Origin: Nocardia pseudobrasiliensis NBRC 108224
GTDB lineage: Bacteria > Actinomycetota > Actinomycetes > Mycobacteriales > Mycobacteriaceae
DNA: 64,000 nt
Assembly (NCBI RefSeq): GCF_001613105.1
Contig: NZ_BDBS01000005.1
Location: forward strand, 186,001-250,000
Reading direction: 5' to 3'
Each line of letters opens with the position of its first letter. The stretch's first letter is position 1. The translations under genes and the position numbers were made by a program. Under the pieces are notes generated by a model. The model did no database searches. It was not told the origin of the DNA and worked only from the letters and a program-made list of their open reading frames with translations. Below, piece after piece: positions 1 through 8,409 of the stretch.

Positions 1-2493
1 AGCGGGCGCGCACACAACAGGGATCGAGACGGCAACGCGGCGGCCGAGGGCCTGCTCGACGGCCTGAATCCGCAACAGCGGGCGGCGGTGCTGCATACCG
101 GTACCCCGCTGCTGATCGTGGCGGGCGCGGGTTCGGGCAAGACGGCGGTGCTGACCCGCCGCATCGCCTATCTGCTGGCCGCCCGCGGCGTCAGCCCGGG
201 CCAGATTCTGGCCATCACCTTCACCAACAAGGCCGCCGCCGAGATGCGCGAGCGGGTCGCCGGTCTGGTGGGCCCGCGCGCGGCGAGTATGTGGGTGTCG
301 ACCTTCCACTCCAGCTGCGTCCGCATCCTGCGCACCCAGGCCGGTCTGGTGCCGGGCCTGAACTCCAACTTCTCCATCTACGACGCCGACGATTCCCGGC
401 GCCTGCTGGCCATGATCGGGCGCGATCTGGATCTGGACGCCAAGAAGTACTCCCCGCGCCTGCTGGCCACCGCCATCTCGAATCTCAAGAACGAGCTCAT
501 CGATCCCGAAACCGCCTCGGCCGACGCGGAATCCGACGAGAGCGAACTGCCCCGCATCGTCGCGCAGGTCTACACGGAGTACCAGCGGCGGCTACGCGCG
601 GCCAATGCCCTGGACTTCGACGATCTGATCGGTGAGACGGTCGCGCTGTTGCAGAACCACCCCCAGGTCGCCGAGTACTACCGCCGCCGCTTCCGCCACG
701 TCCTGGTCGACGAGTACCAGGACACCAACCATGCCCAGTACGTTCTGGTGCGCGAGCTGGTCGGCCATCACGTGGGCCTCGACGACGCCGATGCGGGCGC
801 GGCCGCCGCCGATCCGGATTTCGTCCCGACCCAGCGCGCCGACGCGGTGCCGCCGAGCGAATTGTGCGTGGTCGGCGACGCCGATCAGTCCATCTACGCC
901 TTCCGCGGCGCCACCATCCGCAATATCGAGGAATTCGAGCGCGACTTCCCGGACGCGGAAATCATTCTGCTGGAGCAGAATTACCGTTCGACCCAGCACA
1001 TCCTCTCCGCCGCCAATTCGCTCATCTCGCGCAACGAGGGGCGACGGGAGAAGAAGCTGTGGACCGATGCGGGCGACGGCGATCTGATCGTGGGCTACGT
1101 CGCCGACAACGAGCACGACGAGGCCTCGTTCGTGGCCCGGGAGATCGACCGGCTGGTCGACCAGGGCGACTACAACTACAGCGATGTCGCGGTGTTCTAC
1201 CGTACCAACAACAACTCCCGCGCCCTGGAGGAAATCTTCATCCGAATGGGCCTGCCGTACAAGGTGGTCGGCGGGGTGCGCTTCTACGAGCGCAAGGAAG
1301 TTCGCGATATCGTCGCCTATCTGCGGGTGCTGGAGAATCCGGACGACGCGGTGAGCCTGCGACGCATCCTCAACACCCCGCGCCGCGGCATCGGCGACCG
1401 CGCCGAGGCGTGTGTGGCCGTACACGCCGAACAGCGCGGCACCGGTTTCGCGCAGGCGCTGCGTGAGGCCGCCGACGGCAAGGTGGCGCTGCTGAACACC
1501 CGCGCGCAACGGGCGATCGCGGGCTTCCTGGATCTGCTCGACGAGATTCGCGCCGCCGGTGAGCAGGACGATGTCGAATTCCCGGATGTCGGCTCGGTGG
1601 TCGAGGCGGTGCTGGACAAGACCGGCTACCGCATGGAGCTGGAGAACTCCGACGATCCGCAGGACGGCGCGCGGCTGGACAACCTCAACGAATTGGTCAG
1701 CGTCGCCCGGGAATTCAGTTCCGAGGCGCGCAACAGCGTGGAGGCCGCCCGCGCCGAGGGCCTGCTGCCCGAGGCCGGTGAGGGCGAACCGGATCCGGGT
1801 TCGCTCGCGGCCTTCCTGGAGCGGGTGTCGCTGGTCGCCGATACCGATCAGATTCCCGACGAGGGCACCGGGGTGGTCACGATGATGACCCTGCACACCG
1901 CGAAGGGGCTGGAGTTCCCGGTCGTATTCGTCACCGGCTGGGAGGACGGGCAGTTCCCGCATATGCGCGCGCTCGGCGATCCCGCCGAACTGGCCGAGGA
2001 GCGTCGCCTGGCCTATGTCGGCCTCACCCGCGCGCGGCGGCGGCTGTATCTCACCCGCGCGGTGGTCCGCTCGGGCTGGGGTCAGCCGGTATCCAATCCG
2101 GAATCCCGCTTCCTCCAGGAGATCCCGGGTCATCTCGTCGACTGGCAGCGGCTCGAGCCCGCGCATTCGCCGCAGGCGCGCGGTTTCCGGCGCCGCGGTG
2201 AGGACGAGGGGCTGGAACGGGATTGGACCCGCGGCGACGGCTGGTCGGATCAGCGGCCCGGTCTGCGCGAGCGCGGCGGCCCCCGCAGGCCCGCCCCCGC
2301 CGCCGCCGGTAAACGCAACAACACCGATCTGGTACTGGCCGTGGGCGATCGGGTCAGCGACGACAAGTACGGCCTCGGCCGGGTGATCGCCGCGGAGGGC
2401 TTCGGCTCGCTCGCCACGGTGACCATCGACTTCGGCACGGCCGGGAAAATTCGCTTGATTCCGCAGTACAGCCGGACTTTGGTGAAGCTGTAA
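1..2493 (+). CDS. pcrA: ATP-dependent DNA helicase PcrA/UvrD1, 5'-truncated by the window edge
   Basis: This is a superfamily 1A 3'-5' helicase acting in nucleotide excision repair and replication-conflict resolution. The frame is open from base 1, and the Q-motif segment LNPQQRAAV lies before the first visible methionine at 88, so the true start is upstream of the window. Visible motifs are Walker A GAGSGKT (about 124-144), the helicase motif II LVDEYQDT (about 703), VVGDADQSIYAFRG (about 868), and the late motifs TLHTAKGLEFPVVF and YVGLTRAR. The last 50 residues form the tudor-like C-terminal domain typical of UvrD1 (VGDRVSDDKYGLGRV). Its neighbours, an M23 peptidase and sucCD, match the M. 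tuberculosis Rv0949-Rv0952 order. Family assignment is secure; the choice of pcrA over uvrD1 as symbol is convention. Confidence 0.96.
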   Translation, partial: SGRAHNRDRDGNAAAEGLLDGLNPQQRAAVLHTGTPLLIVAGAGSGKTAVLTRRIAYLLAARGVSPGQILAITFTNKAAAEMRERVAGLVGPRAASMWVSTFHSSCVRILRTQAGLVPGLNSNFSIYDADDSRRLLAMIGRDLDLDAKKYSPRLLATAISNLKNELIDPETASADAESDESELPRIVAQVYTEYQRRLRAANALDFDDLIGETVALLQNHPQVAEYYRRRFRHVLVDEYQDTNHAQYVLVRELVGHHVGLDDADAGAAAADPDFVPTQRADAVPPSELCVVGDADQSIYAFRGATIRNIEEFERDFPDAEIILLEQNYRSTQHILSAANSLISRNEGRREKKLWTDAGDGDLIVGYVADNEHDEASFVAREIDRLVDQGDYNYSDVAVFYRTNNNSRALEEIFIRMGLPYKVVGGVRFYERKEVRDIVAYLRVLENPDDAVSLRRILNTPRRGIGDRAEACVAVHAEQRGTGFAQALREAADGKVALLNTRAQRAIAGFLDLLDEIRAAGEQDDVEFPDVGSVVEAVLDKTGYRMELENSDDPQDGARLDNLNELVSVAREFSSEARNSVEAARAEGLLPEAGEGEPDPGSLAAFLERVSLVADTDQIPDEGTGVVTMMTLHTAKGLEFPVVFVTGWEDGQFPHMRALGDPAELAEERRLAYVGLTRARRRLYLTRAVVRSGWGQPVSNPESRFLQEIPGHLVDWQRLEPAHSPQARGFRRRGEDEGLERDWTRGDGWSDQRPGLRERGGPRRPAPAAAGKRNNTDLVLAVGDRVSDDKYGLGRVIAAEGFGSLATVTIDFGTAGKIRLIPQYSRTLVKL

Positions 2494-2548
2494 CACGGGC
2501 GCGGCCGCGGATCGGCGGGGCGCCTGTCCTGCCGACGAGCGGAACGAG

Positions 2549-3007
2549 GTGATGACCACCATGGCGCTGACCGCCCGCGTCGCCGCGACGGCGGATGTCC
2601 CGGGGCTGTGCGCGATGATGGCCGAGTTCAACCTCCTCGAGGGCATCGAGTGGACCCGCGAGACCGGTGAGTCGGGCGTGCGCAGGCTCATCGCGGATCG
2701 CGACCTGGGCGTGATCGGCCTACTGTCCGAAAGTGACCACATCACGGGCTATTTCGTCGTGACGTGGGGCTACGACCTGGAATGGAACGGCCGCGACGCC
2801 TATCTCACCGAGCTCTACCTGATCCCGCAGGCACGCGGCCGCGGATTGGGCAGGGTCGCACTGGAACACGCCGAGCGATTCGCCCGCCGCCATGACGTCC
2901 GCGCCCTGCATTTGATGGTGCGACAGGACAATCTCGCGGCCGTGCGGCTGTACAAGCGCGCGGGCTATGCGATTCCGCCGCGAGTGTTCATGTCCAAGCC
3001 GCTGTAG
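2549..3007 (+). CDS. GNAT family N-acetyltransferase
   Basis: This 152-residue single-domain protein has the acetyl-CoA binding motif A as ARGRGLGR (about residues 108-115). It is followed by the asparagine-containing NLAAVRLYKRAGY segment of the GNAT fold. The substrate is unknown; similar stand-alone GNATs acetylate small amines, antibiotics or protein N-termini. The GTG at 2549 is followed by ATG codons at 2552 and 2561. GGAACGAGG at 2541-2549 acts best as a ribosome site for 2561, so the real start may be four codons downstream. It lies 55 bp after pcrA on the same strand and may be cotranscribed with it. Confidence 0.85.
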   Translation: MMTTMALTARVAATADVPGLCAMMAEFNLLEGIEWTRETGESGVRRLIADRDLGVIGLLSESDHITGYFVVTWGYDLEWNGRDAYLTELYLIPQARGRGLGRVALEHAERFARRHDVRALHLMVRQDNLAAVRLYKRAGYAIPPRVFMSKPL

Positions 3008-3128
3008 CGCCGACCGGCGTCGCACTGGACCGTCCCGCAGGCCCTACTCGGTCGACGACACCGGGCCGATGCCTAGCGCGGGCTCGCCTACGACTTCCGT
3101 GCGCGGCCTTCGAAACTCGCCGCGAGAG

Positions 3129-4199
3129 TCAGTCGCGCTCGGGTCCCAGCGAAATACCGCGCGAGGCCAGCCAGGGCAGCGGGTCGATCTTGTCGACGCC
3201 GTTGAGCCACACCTCGAAATGGCAGTGCGGACCGGTGGAGAAGCCGCGGTTGCCGACGGTGGCGATCTGATCGCCCGCCATGACCCGCTGACCCACCGAG
3301 ACGACGGCGGTGTCGACGTGGCCGTAGACGGTGATGGTGCCGTCGTCGTGCTTGAGCCGCACCCACATGCCGAAGCCGGAGGCCGGGCCCGCGTCGAGAA
3401 CGGTGCCGTCCTCGACCGCGTAGATCGGGGTGCCGATAGGGGCCGCGATATCGACGCCGAGATGCTGGACGCCCCAGCGACTTCCGAAACCGGAGGTGAA
3501 GGTGCCGTTGGCGAATTTGGTGAACAGCGGCCGCAGCTTGGCGGCCTCCTGCGCGGCGAGTTCGGCCGCGAACTGCTGGCCGTGCTGCAGGATGTCCTGG
3601 AACTGGCTCATATCGGCCACCGGCGCCACATTGAGCACCTGCGGCGTCTGCGATCCGGCGGTGTCGGTGCTGACCGCCTGCGCGGCGATTTCGTGCACCT
3701 GGCCCGCGGCCTCGTAATCGGCGGTGGCCGTATGCGGCTGGCTGCCGGACTGCATTCCGGCCTGTCCGGCGGCGACCACCGCGCCCGCGGCGACGGCGAC
3801 CACGGCCGCCCGGCCCTTGAGCGCGGCCGGGGGAGCGGGCATCCGATGCGCACCGGAGCGACGGACGCCGAACCTGTTGGAACGGCCCGCCACACCATCG
3901 GTGCGGGAGTTCTTGTGCGGCCAGGCATCTCCGAGTCGCGCGATATCGAACGGCTCGGCGTCCTCGGCCGGATAGTCGAAGTCGTCGTGCTGATCGCCGG
4001 ACTCCTGCGAGTCCCAGGCATCCCAGCCGGAGTCCTGGCCCGCACCCCACTGGTCGTGCTGCTGCCAGGCGTCGTACTGCTCGGTTTGCTGCGCACCGGC
4101 GTACCCGAAATGCGCTTGATTGCCGAAGGATTCGCTCTCGGGCCGATAGCGTCCGGCCGACTGAGCGCGGGAACCGTATTGAAAGACGCCGCTGCTCAT
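3129..4199 (-). CDS. Membrane-anchored M23 family metallopeptidase (LytM-type)
   Basis: This 356-residue protein has a long hydrophilic Gln/Tyr/Asp-rich N-terminal region (1-125) and one membrane segment at about 128-147. A short helical linker follows, then a C-terminal peptidase M23 domain (about 238-345). The zinc ligands expected for LytM are visible: His246 and Asp250 in HLGVD, and the HCH pair His325/His327. Members cleave peptidoglycan cross-bridges or activate amidases. The topology places the catalytic domain outside the membrane. It corresponds by position and architecture to M. tuberculosis Rv0950c, divergent from sucC. Its ATG at 4199 is preceded by a leader of unknown length within a 517-bp divergent region. 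Confidence 0.9.
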   Translation of the reverse strand: MSSGVFQYGSRAQSAGRYRPESESFGNQAHFGYAGAQQTEQYDAWQQHDQWGAGQDSGWDAWDSQESGDQHDDFDYPAEDAEPFDIARLGDAWPHKNSRTDGVAGRSNRFGVRRSGAHRMPAPPAALKGRAAVVAVAAGAVVAAGQAGMQSGSQPHTATADYEAAGQVHEIAAQAVSTDTAGSQTPQVLNVAPVADMSQFQDILQHGQQFAAELAAQEAAKLRPLFTKFANGTFTSGFGSRWGVQHLGVDIAAPIGTPIYAVEDGTVLDAGPASGFGMWVRLKHDDGTITVYGHVDTAVVSVGQRVMAGDQIATVGNRGFSTGPHCHFEVWLNGVDKIDPLPWLASRGISLGPERD

Positions 4200-4403
4200 C
4201 GAACGAATTCCGGTTTCGAACGGAACCGGTTGGTCGACAAGTCGCCTGCGGAGCGGCCCTCTACCTGCGGAGCGCTGTGCTGCAACAAGTCTGCCGTCCT
4301 CCTAGTCCCTGACCCCAGTCGTAACCGTGCTGTGACATCGACCGCATCGACGGTAACGAAACGATTGCAGGTCGGCAAGCGCTGCGGTCGATCTGCGACC
4401 ACA

Positions 4404-4419
4404 TGTGAGATTCATCACG
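4404..4419. promoter_or_regulatory. CRP/Cmr-like binding site
   Basis: TGTGAGATTCATCACG matches the palindromic CRP consensus TGTGA-N6-TCACA at 9 of 10 fixed positions. It lies about 205 bp upstream of the M23 peptidase start and about 300 bp upstream of sucC, so it could serve either gene. Confidence 0.5.
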
Positions 4420-4528
4420 CTAGCAGCGGGGAATAGCGATGTGTGCTGGGGGTAACCAGCGCCGGTTCTTCTACGACGATTTGTCGTATAAATCCCGTCG
4501 CGCCCGCTCACCTGCCGCACGGTAGAAA

Positions 4529-4544
4529 CCTACTCGCGAGTAGG
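4529..4544. promoter_or_regulatory. Perfect 16-bp palindrome, probable repressor operator upstream of sucC
   Basis: CCTACTCGCGAGTAGG is a perfect, uninterrupted dyad 172 bp upstream of the sucC start. Its length and spacing are typical of operators bound by TetR-family dimers. The cognate regulator is not identifiable from this window. Confidence 0.5.
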
Positions 4545-4716
4545 CTTGGCCAGGCGTTTTGCGGATGCGGATGCAGCGCCGTGACCTGCGCCACTTAGGC
4601 TGTATGCGGCTGATTTCGCGTCCATGTGACTGATTAGAGTCCGACCCGACCCGCCTCCGACGACGGGCCGCCAACAGAAGTCGTTGTCACCACAACGCAG
4701 ACGAGACGGTGAGTAC

Positions 4717-5883
4717 ATGGATCTCTTCGAATATCAGGCGAAGGAACTCTTCGTGAAGCACGGAGTGCCTTCGTCGGAAGGCCGGGTCACCGACTCGGCC
4801 GAGGAAGCCCGTGCGATCGCGGCCGAGATCGGCAAGCCTGTGATGGTCAAGTCTCAGGTCAAGGTCGGCGGACGCGGCAAGGCTGGTGGCGTCAAGTACG
4901 CCGCCACCCCGGACGACGCATTCACCCACGCCTCCAACATCCTCGGCCTGGACATCAAGGGCCACATCACGAAGAAGATCCTGGTCGCCGAGGCCAAGGA
5001 CATCGCGGCCGAGTACTACATCTCCTTCCTGCTGGACCGGGCCAACCGGACCTACCTGGCCATGTGCTCGGTCGAGGGCGGTATGGAGATCGAAGAGGTC
5101 GCCGCCACCAAGCCGGATCGGCTCGCCAAGGTTCCGGTCGACGCGGTCAAGGGCGTCGATCTCGCGTTCGCCCGCTCGATCGCCGAGCAGGGCCATCTGC
5201 CCGCCGACATTCTCGACGCCGCCGCGGTGACCATCCAGAAGCTCTGGGAGGTGTTCATCGCCGAGGACGCCACCCTGGTCGAGGTCAACCCGCTGGTCCG
5301 CACCCCGGACAACGAGATCCTGGCCCTGGACGGCAAGGTCACCCTGGACGAGAACGCCGAGTTCCGCCACCCCGACCACGCGGCCTTCGCGGATATCGAC
5401 GCGACCGATCCGCTCGAGCTCAAGGCCAAGCAGAACGACCTCAACTACGTCAAGCTCGACGGCGAGGTCGGCATCATCGGCAACGGCGCCGGTCTGGTCA
5501 TGTCGACCCTGGACGTCGTCGCCTACGCCGGTGAGAACCACGGCGGCGTGAAGCCCGCGAACTTCCTCGACATCGGCGGCGGCGCCTCGGCCGAGGTGAT
5601 GGCCAACGGTCTCGACGTCATCCTGGGCGACGACCAGGTCAAGAGCGTTTTTGTGAACGTGTTCGGCGGCATCACCGCCTGTGACGCCGTGGCGAACGGC
5701 ATCGTGAAAGCCCTGGAGATCCTGGGCGATTCGGCGGCCAAGCCGCTGGTGGTCCGGCTCGACGGCAACCGCGTCGAAGAGGGCCGCAAGATTCTGGCCG
5801 ACGCCAACCACCCCCTGGTGACGCTGGCGCAGACAATGGACGAAGGCGCCGACAAGGCCGCCGAGCTGGCTGCGGCCAAGTAA
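4717..5883 (+). CDS. sucC: Succinyl-CoA synthetase beta subunit (ADP/GDP-forming)
   Basis: SucC with SucD forms the TCA-cycle enzyme that converts succinyl-CoA to succinate with substrate-level phosphorylation. The protein is 388 residues, the same length as E. coli SucC. It begins [12 protein letters not shown] with an N-terminal ATP-grasp domain ([17 protein letters not shown]) and ends with the ligase domain containing [10 protein letters not shown] and VNVFGGIT. The start at 4717 is chosen because [12 protein letters not shown] is the invariant family N-terminus; upstream in-frame codons add unrelated residues. sucD follows after 14 bp, so the two are one operon. Confidence 0.97.
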   Translation: MDLFEYQAKELFVKHGVPSSEGRVTDSAEEARAIAAEIGKPVMVKSQVKVGGRGKAGGVKYAATPDDAFTHASNILGLDIKGHITKKILVAEAKDIAAEYYISFLLDRANRTYLAMCSVEGGMEIEEVAATKPDRLAKVPVDAVKGVDLAFARSIAEQGHLPADILDAAAVTIQKLWEVFIAEDATLVEVNPLVRTPDNEILALDGKVTLDENAEFRHPDHAAFADIDATDPLELKAKQNDLNYVKLDGEVGIIGNGAGLVMSTLDVVAYAGENHGGVKPANFLDIGGGASAEVMANGLDVILGDDQVKSVFVNVFGGITACDAVANGIVKALEILGDSAAKPLVVRLDGNRVEEGRKILADANHPLVTLAQTMDEGADKAAELAAAK

Positions 5884-5897
5884 AGGACGAACGAGAA

Positions 5898-6812
5898 ATG
5901 TCTATTTTCCTGAACAAGGATTCCAAGGTCATCGTCCAGGGCATCACCGGCGGTGAGGGCACCAAGCACACCGCGCTGATGCTCAAGGCCGGCACCCAGG
6001 TCGTCGGCGGCGTCAATGCCCGCAAGGCCGGCACCACCGTCTCGCACACCGCCAAGGACGGCTCGGCCGTCGAGCTGCCGGTGTTCGGCACGGTCGCCGA
6101 GGCCATCAAGGAGACCGGCGCCGACGTCTCGATCATCTTCGTGCCGCCGAAGTTCGCCAAGGACGCCATCATCGAGGCCATCGACGCGGAGATCCCGCTG
6201 CTGGTGGTCATCACCGAGGGCATCCCGGTGCAGGACACCGCCTACGCGTGGGCCTACAACGTGGAGAAGGGCAACAAGACCCGCATCATCGGCCCGAACT
6301 GCCCCGGCATCATCACCCCGGGCGAGGCGCTGGTGGGCATCACCCCGGCCAACATCACCGGCAAGGGCCCGGTCGGCCTGGTGTCCAAGTCCGGCACCCT
6401 GACCTACCAGATGATGTACGAGCTGCGCGACTTCGGCTTCTCCACCTCGATCGGCATCGGCGGCGACCCGGTCATCGGCACCACCCACATCGATGCCATC
6501 GAGGCGTTCGAGAAGGATCCGGAGACCAAGCTGATCGTGATGATCGGCGAGATCGGCGGCGACGCCGAGGAGCGGGCCGCGGCCTACATCAAGGCCAACG
6601 TGACCAAGCCGGTCGTCGGCTACGTCGCGGGCTTCACCGCGCCCGAGGGCAAGACCATGGGTCACGCCGGTGCGATCGTGTCCGGTTCGTCGGGCACCGC
6701 GCAGGCCAAGAAGGACGCGCTCGAGGCCGCGGGCGTCAAGGTCGGCAAGACGCCGTCCGAGACCGCCGCGCTGGCCCGCGAGATCCTCGAAAAGGCCGCC
6801 GTCAACGCCTGA
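5898..6812 (+). CDS. sucD: Succinyl-CoA synthetase alpha subunit
   Basis: This is the CoA-binding and phosphorylated subunit of succinyl-CoA synthetase. The 304-residue protein starts [18 protein letters not shown], has a Rossmann CoA-binding domain, and carries the active-site histidine (His256) in the TMGHAGAI motif. The [10 protein letters not shown] segment is also diagnostic. An AAGGA-type ribosome site lies about 10 nt upstream. It is cotranscribed with sucC and closed by two hairpins immediately downstream. Confidence 0.97.
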   Translation: MSIFLNKDSKVIVQGITGGEGTKHTALMLKAGTQVVGGVNARKAGTTVSHTAKDGSAVELPVFGTVAEAIKETGADVSIIFVPPKFAKDAIIEAIDAEIPLLVVITEGIPVQDTAYAWAYNVEKGNKTRIIGPNCPGIITPGEALVGITPANITGKGPVGLVSKSGTLTYQMMYELRDFGFSTSIGIGGDPVIGTTHIDAIEAFEKDPETKLIVMIGEIGGDAEERAAAYIKANVTKPVVGYVAGFTAPEGKTMGHAGAIVSGSSGTAQAKKDALEAAGVKVGKTPSETAALAREILEKAAVNA

Positions 6813-7172
6813 TTCCGGCGAAAAGCATGCCGGAACCATAGGTGTGTGGCCTGCCGATACGAATGAAGGCCGCCTCCCGCATCGGGGGCGGCCTTCGCCG
6901 TGCGTGCCGCGGCCGGATCCGTCGGGGGCAGGTCCGACGGAACTACCTCACGGCGCCGGGAACAAGTGGCAAAGACCCAGCGTGCGCACGAGCATGCAGA
7001 AACATTCCGACAGATCCATGGGCTACCTCCGATCCTCTCGTCGAACAACACGATTCGGCGGTTCGCCCGGTTCAGCGCGATCGCGCGACCGTGACCGGAT
7101 CGCCCGAGTGCAGTAGCGTCAAGAGGGCATCCAGCCGTGTAGACCATGAAGGACTCGATAGGAGACGACGCC
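6813..7172. other. Intergenic region after sucD
   Basis: This 360-bp gap contains a small hairpin directly after the sucD stop (TTCCGGC 6813-6819 with GCCGGAA 6829-6835) and the main terminator at 6865-6896. The remaining 275 bp should include the promoter of the next gene. I see no further gene or clear motif in it. Confidence 0.6.
6865..6896 (+). terminator. Rho-independent-type terminator of sucCD
   Basis: Arms GAAGGCCGCC (6865-6874) and GGCGGCCTTC (6887-6896) form a perfect 10-bp stem, with an inner CCC/GGG pairing extending it. There is no long U-tract, as is usual in actinobacteria. Confidence 0.8.
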
Positions 7173-8261
7173 ATGTCTTACCCGACCGGGGGCTCCGGGT
7201 ACAACGCTCCCCAACAGCCGCCCTCGTCCGCGCCCAGCTTCGGCCAGCAGCCGTCGAGCGGTACCGGTGCTGCATCGACGGCCGGTGAATCGAGTGCCAA
7301 GGGACTGCCGTTCTATCTGACCGTCGGTGTCGCCGCGTTAGGCGTCATCAACTTCCTACTCGGCTTCACCTCCTACGCGACCTTCAAGCCGGGTGACGGC
7401 TCGGGGCTGGGGCTGCGGATCCCGGAGCAGACCGCCTCCTTCTTCAAGGCTGGCGGCATCACGCCGCTGCTGGCGCTGCTGCTGCTCGGCGGCCTGCTCG
7501 CTGGACTTTCGCTGCTGCCCAAGCAGAACTGGGTCGGCGCGGGTGCCGCCGCGGCGGGCGCCGGATTCCTCGGCCTGCTGTTCCAGTCGTTCACCCTCGG
7601 TGAGGGTTACAGCCTCGCGTGGGGTGCGTGGGTGGTGCTGTTCCTCGGTCTGGTGCAGACCGCGGCCGGTGTGGTCGCGGTGCTGTTCGAGGGCGGCATC
7701 CTGACCCCGCCCGCGCCGAAACCGGCTGCGCCGCAGGGCTTCGGCGGTCCGGGCGGCTACGGCCAGCAGCAGTCCTACGGACAGAGCCAGCCCGGTCAGC
7801 AGCAGGGACAGTTCGGCCAGACCCCGCAGGGCTACGGTCAGCAGCAGTACGGTCAGCAGCAGCCCGCCTACGGTCAGCAGGCCGGACAGCAGTCCGCTTA
7901 CGGCCAGTACGGTCAGCAGCCGTCCTACGGCCAGCCGGGTCAGCAGCAGTACGGCCAGCAGCAGTACGGTCAGACCCCGCAGTACGGGCAGACCCAGCAG
8001 CCGTCCTACGGCCAGGGCGCGCAGCAGGCCTACGGCGCCTCGCAGCAGCGGCCGCAGCCCGCGACCGGCGCCGAAGAGGCCGCCACGCAGCACTTCGGCG
8101 CGGCGCAGAGCGGGCAGCAGTACGGCGGCTCGGCCTACGGCCAGCCCGCCCAGTCGAGTTCGAGTCAGAGCGCCCAGGCCAACCCGTTCGGCGGCGAGCA
8201 GACCGCCAATCCGGCCGCTGATGCCACCAAGGCGTTCCGTCCGGAGGACGACAAGCAGTAG
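7173..8261 (+). CDS. DUF5336 membrane protein with Tyr/Gln/Gly-rich tail (Rv0954-like, division-associated)
   Basis: This 362-residue protein has a disordered N-terminus, four predicted membrane segments between about residues 46 and 180, and a cytoplasmic-looking low-complexity tail of repeated YGQQQ-type units (about 195-300). Position before perM and architecture match M. tuberculosis Rv0954, the 34-kDa antigen homologue reported to belong to the mycobacterial division complex. The start at 7173 is preferred over the upstream ATG at 7146 because AGGAG sits 10 nt before it and the protein then begins MSYPTGG. The composition of the tail is striking, but function is inferred only from synteny. 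Confidence 0.88.
   Translation: MSYPTGGSGYNAPQQPPSSAPSFGQQPSSGTGAASTAGESSAKGLPFYLTVGVAALGVINFLLGFTSYATFKPGDGSGLGLRIPEQTASFFKAGGITPLLALLLLGGLLAGLSLLPKQNWVGAGAAAAGAGFLGLLFQSFTLGEGYSLAWGAWVVLFLGLVQTAAGVVAVLFEGGILTPPAPKPAAPQGFGGPGGYGQQQSYGQSQPGQQQGQFGQTPQGYGQQQYGQQQPAYGQQAGQQSAYGQYGQQPSYGQPGQQQYGQQQYGQTPQYGQTQQPSYGQGAQQAYGASQQRPQPATGAEEAATQHFGAAQSGQQYGGSAYGQPAQSSSSQSAQANPFGGEQTANPAADATKAFRPEDDKQ
7760..8045 (+). repeat. YGQQQ-type low-complexity coding repeats
   Basis: About twenty irregular copies of a 12-18 bp unit built from tac-ggt-cag-cag codons encode Tyr-Gly-Gln-Gln runs. The unit length varies, so this is a degenerate protein-level repeat and not an exact DNA satellite. Confidence 0.75.
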
Positions 8262-8273
8262 AACCACTCCGAT

Positions 8274-8317
8274 CGTCGGCGAGCCGGGCTTCGAGCGGCG
8301 CGCCTGACTCGCCGACG
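8274..8317 (+). terminator. Possible hairpin between the DUF5336 gene and perM
   Basis: CGTCGGCGAG (8274-8283) pairs perfectly with CTCGCCGACG (8308-8317) around a 24-nt loop. The long loop and lack of a U-tract leave its efficiency uncertain; it may attenuate rather than terminate. Confidence 0.45.
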
Positions 8318-8409
8318 CGCGGAAACCTGCCACGCTGAATTCCCATGGGCACGCACACGAGTGGACCTCCGGCTCGACGCCCGCGGTGGACGGTCATCGG
8401 GAGGGTCTG

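Larger units (their letters stand above)
4200..4716. other. Divergent intergenic region between the M23 peptidase and sucC
   Basis: No convincing gene was found in this 517-bp stretch. It holds an 11-bp direct repeat CCTGCGGAGCG (4245-4255 and 4264-4274) inside the presumed leader of the peptidase gene. It also holds a CRP-like site (4404-4419), a small dyad GCTGG/CCAGC (4445-4460) and a 16-bp perfect palindrome (4529-4544). I looked for the conserved c-di-AMP (ydaO) riboswitch signature, common before actinobacterial wall hydrolase genes, and did not see it. Confidence 0.7.

Noticed and set aside
2708..2720. An alternative start region for a reverse-strand gene within the GNAT gene
   Set aside because: No ribosome site or domain supports it; the GNAT reading frame accounts for the sequence.
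592..2745. A 717-codon open frame antisense to pcrA
   Set aside because: High third-position GC keeps antisense frames open in this genome; the translation is Arg/Ala/Val/His-rich with no domain, while pcrA on the other strand is unambiguous.
2967..4436. A 489-codon plus-strand frame across the M23 peptidase
   Set aside because: Composition is that of a codon-shadow and it covers the peptidase zinc motifs in antisense.
4200..4450. c-di-AMP (ydaO) riboswitch in the M23 peptidase leader
   Set aside because: Such riboswitches often precede wall hydrolases in actinobacteria, but the conserved ydaO core elements are not visible on the minus strand.
4687..6839. Long antisense frames over sucC and sucD
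   Set aside because: They are Asp/Val/Gly-rich mirror frames of highly conserved genes, with no ribosome site.
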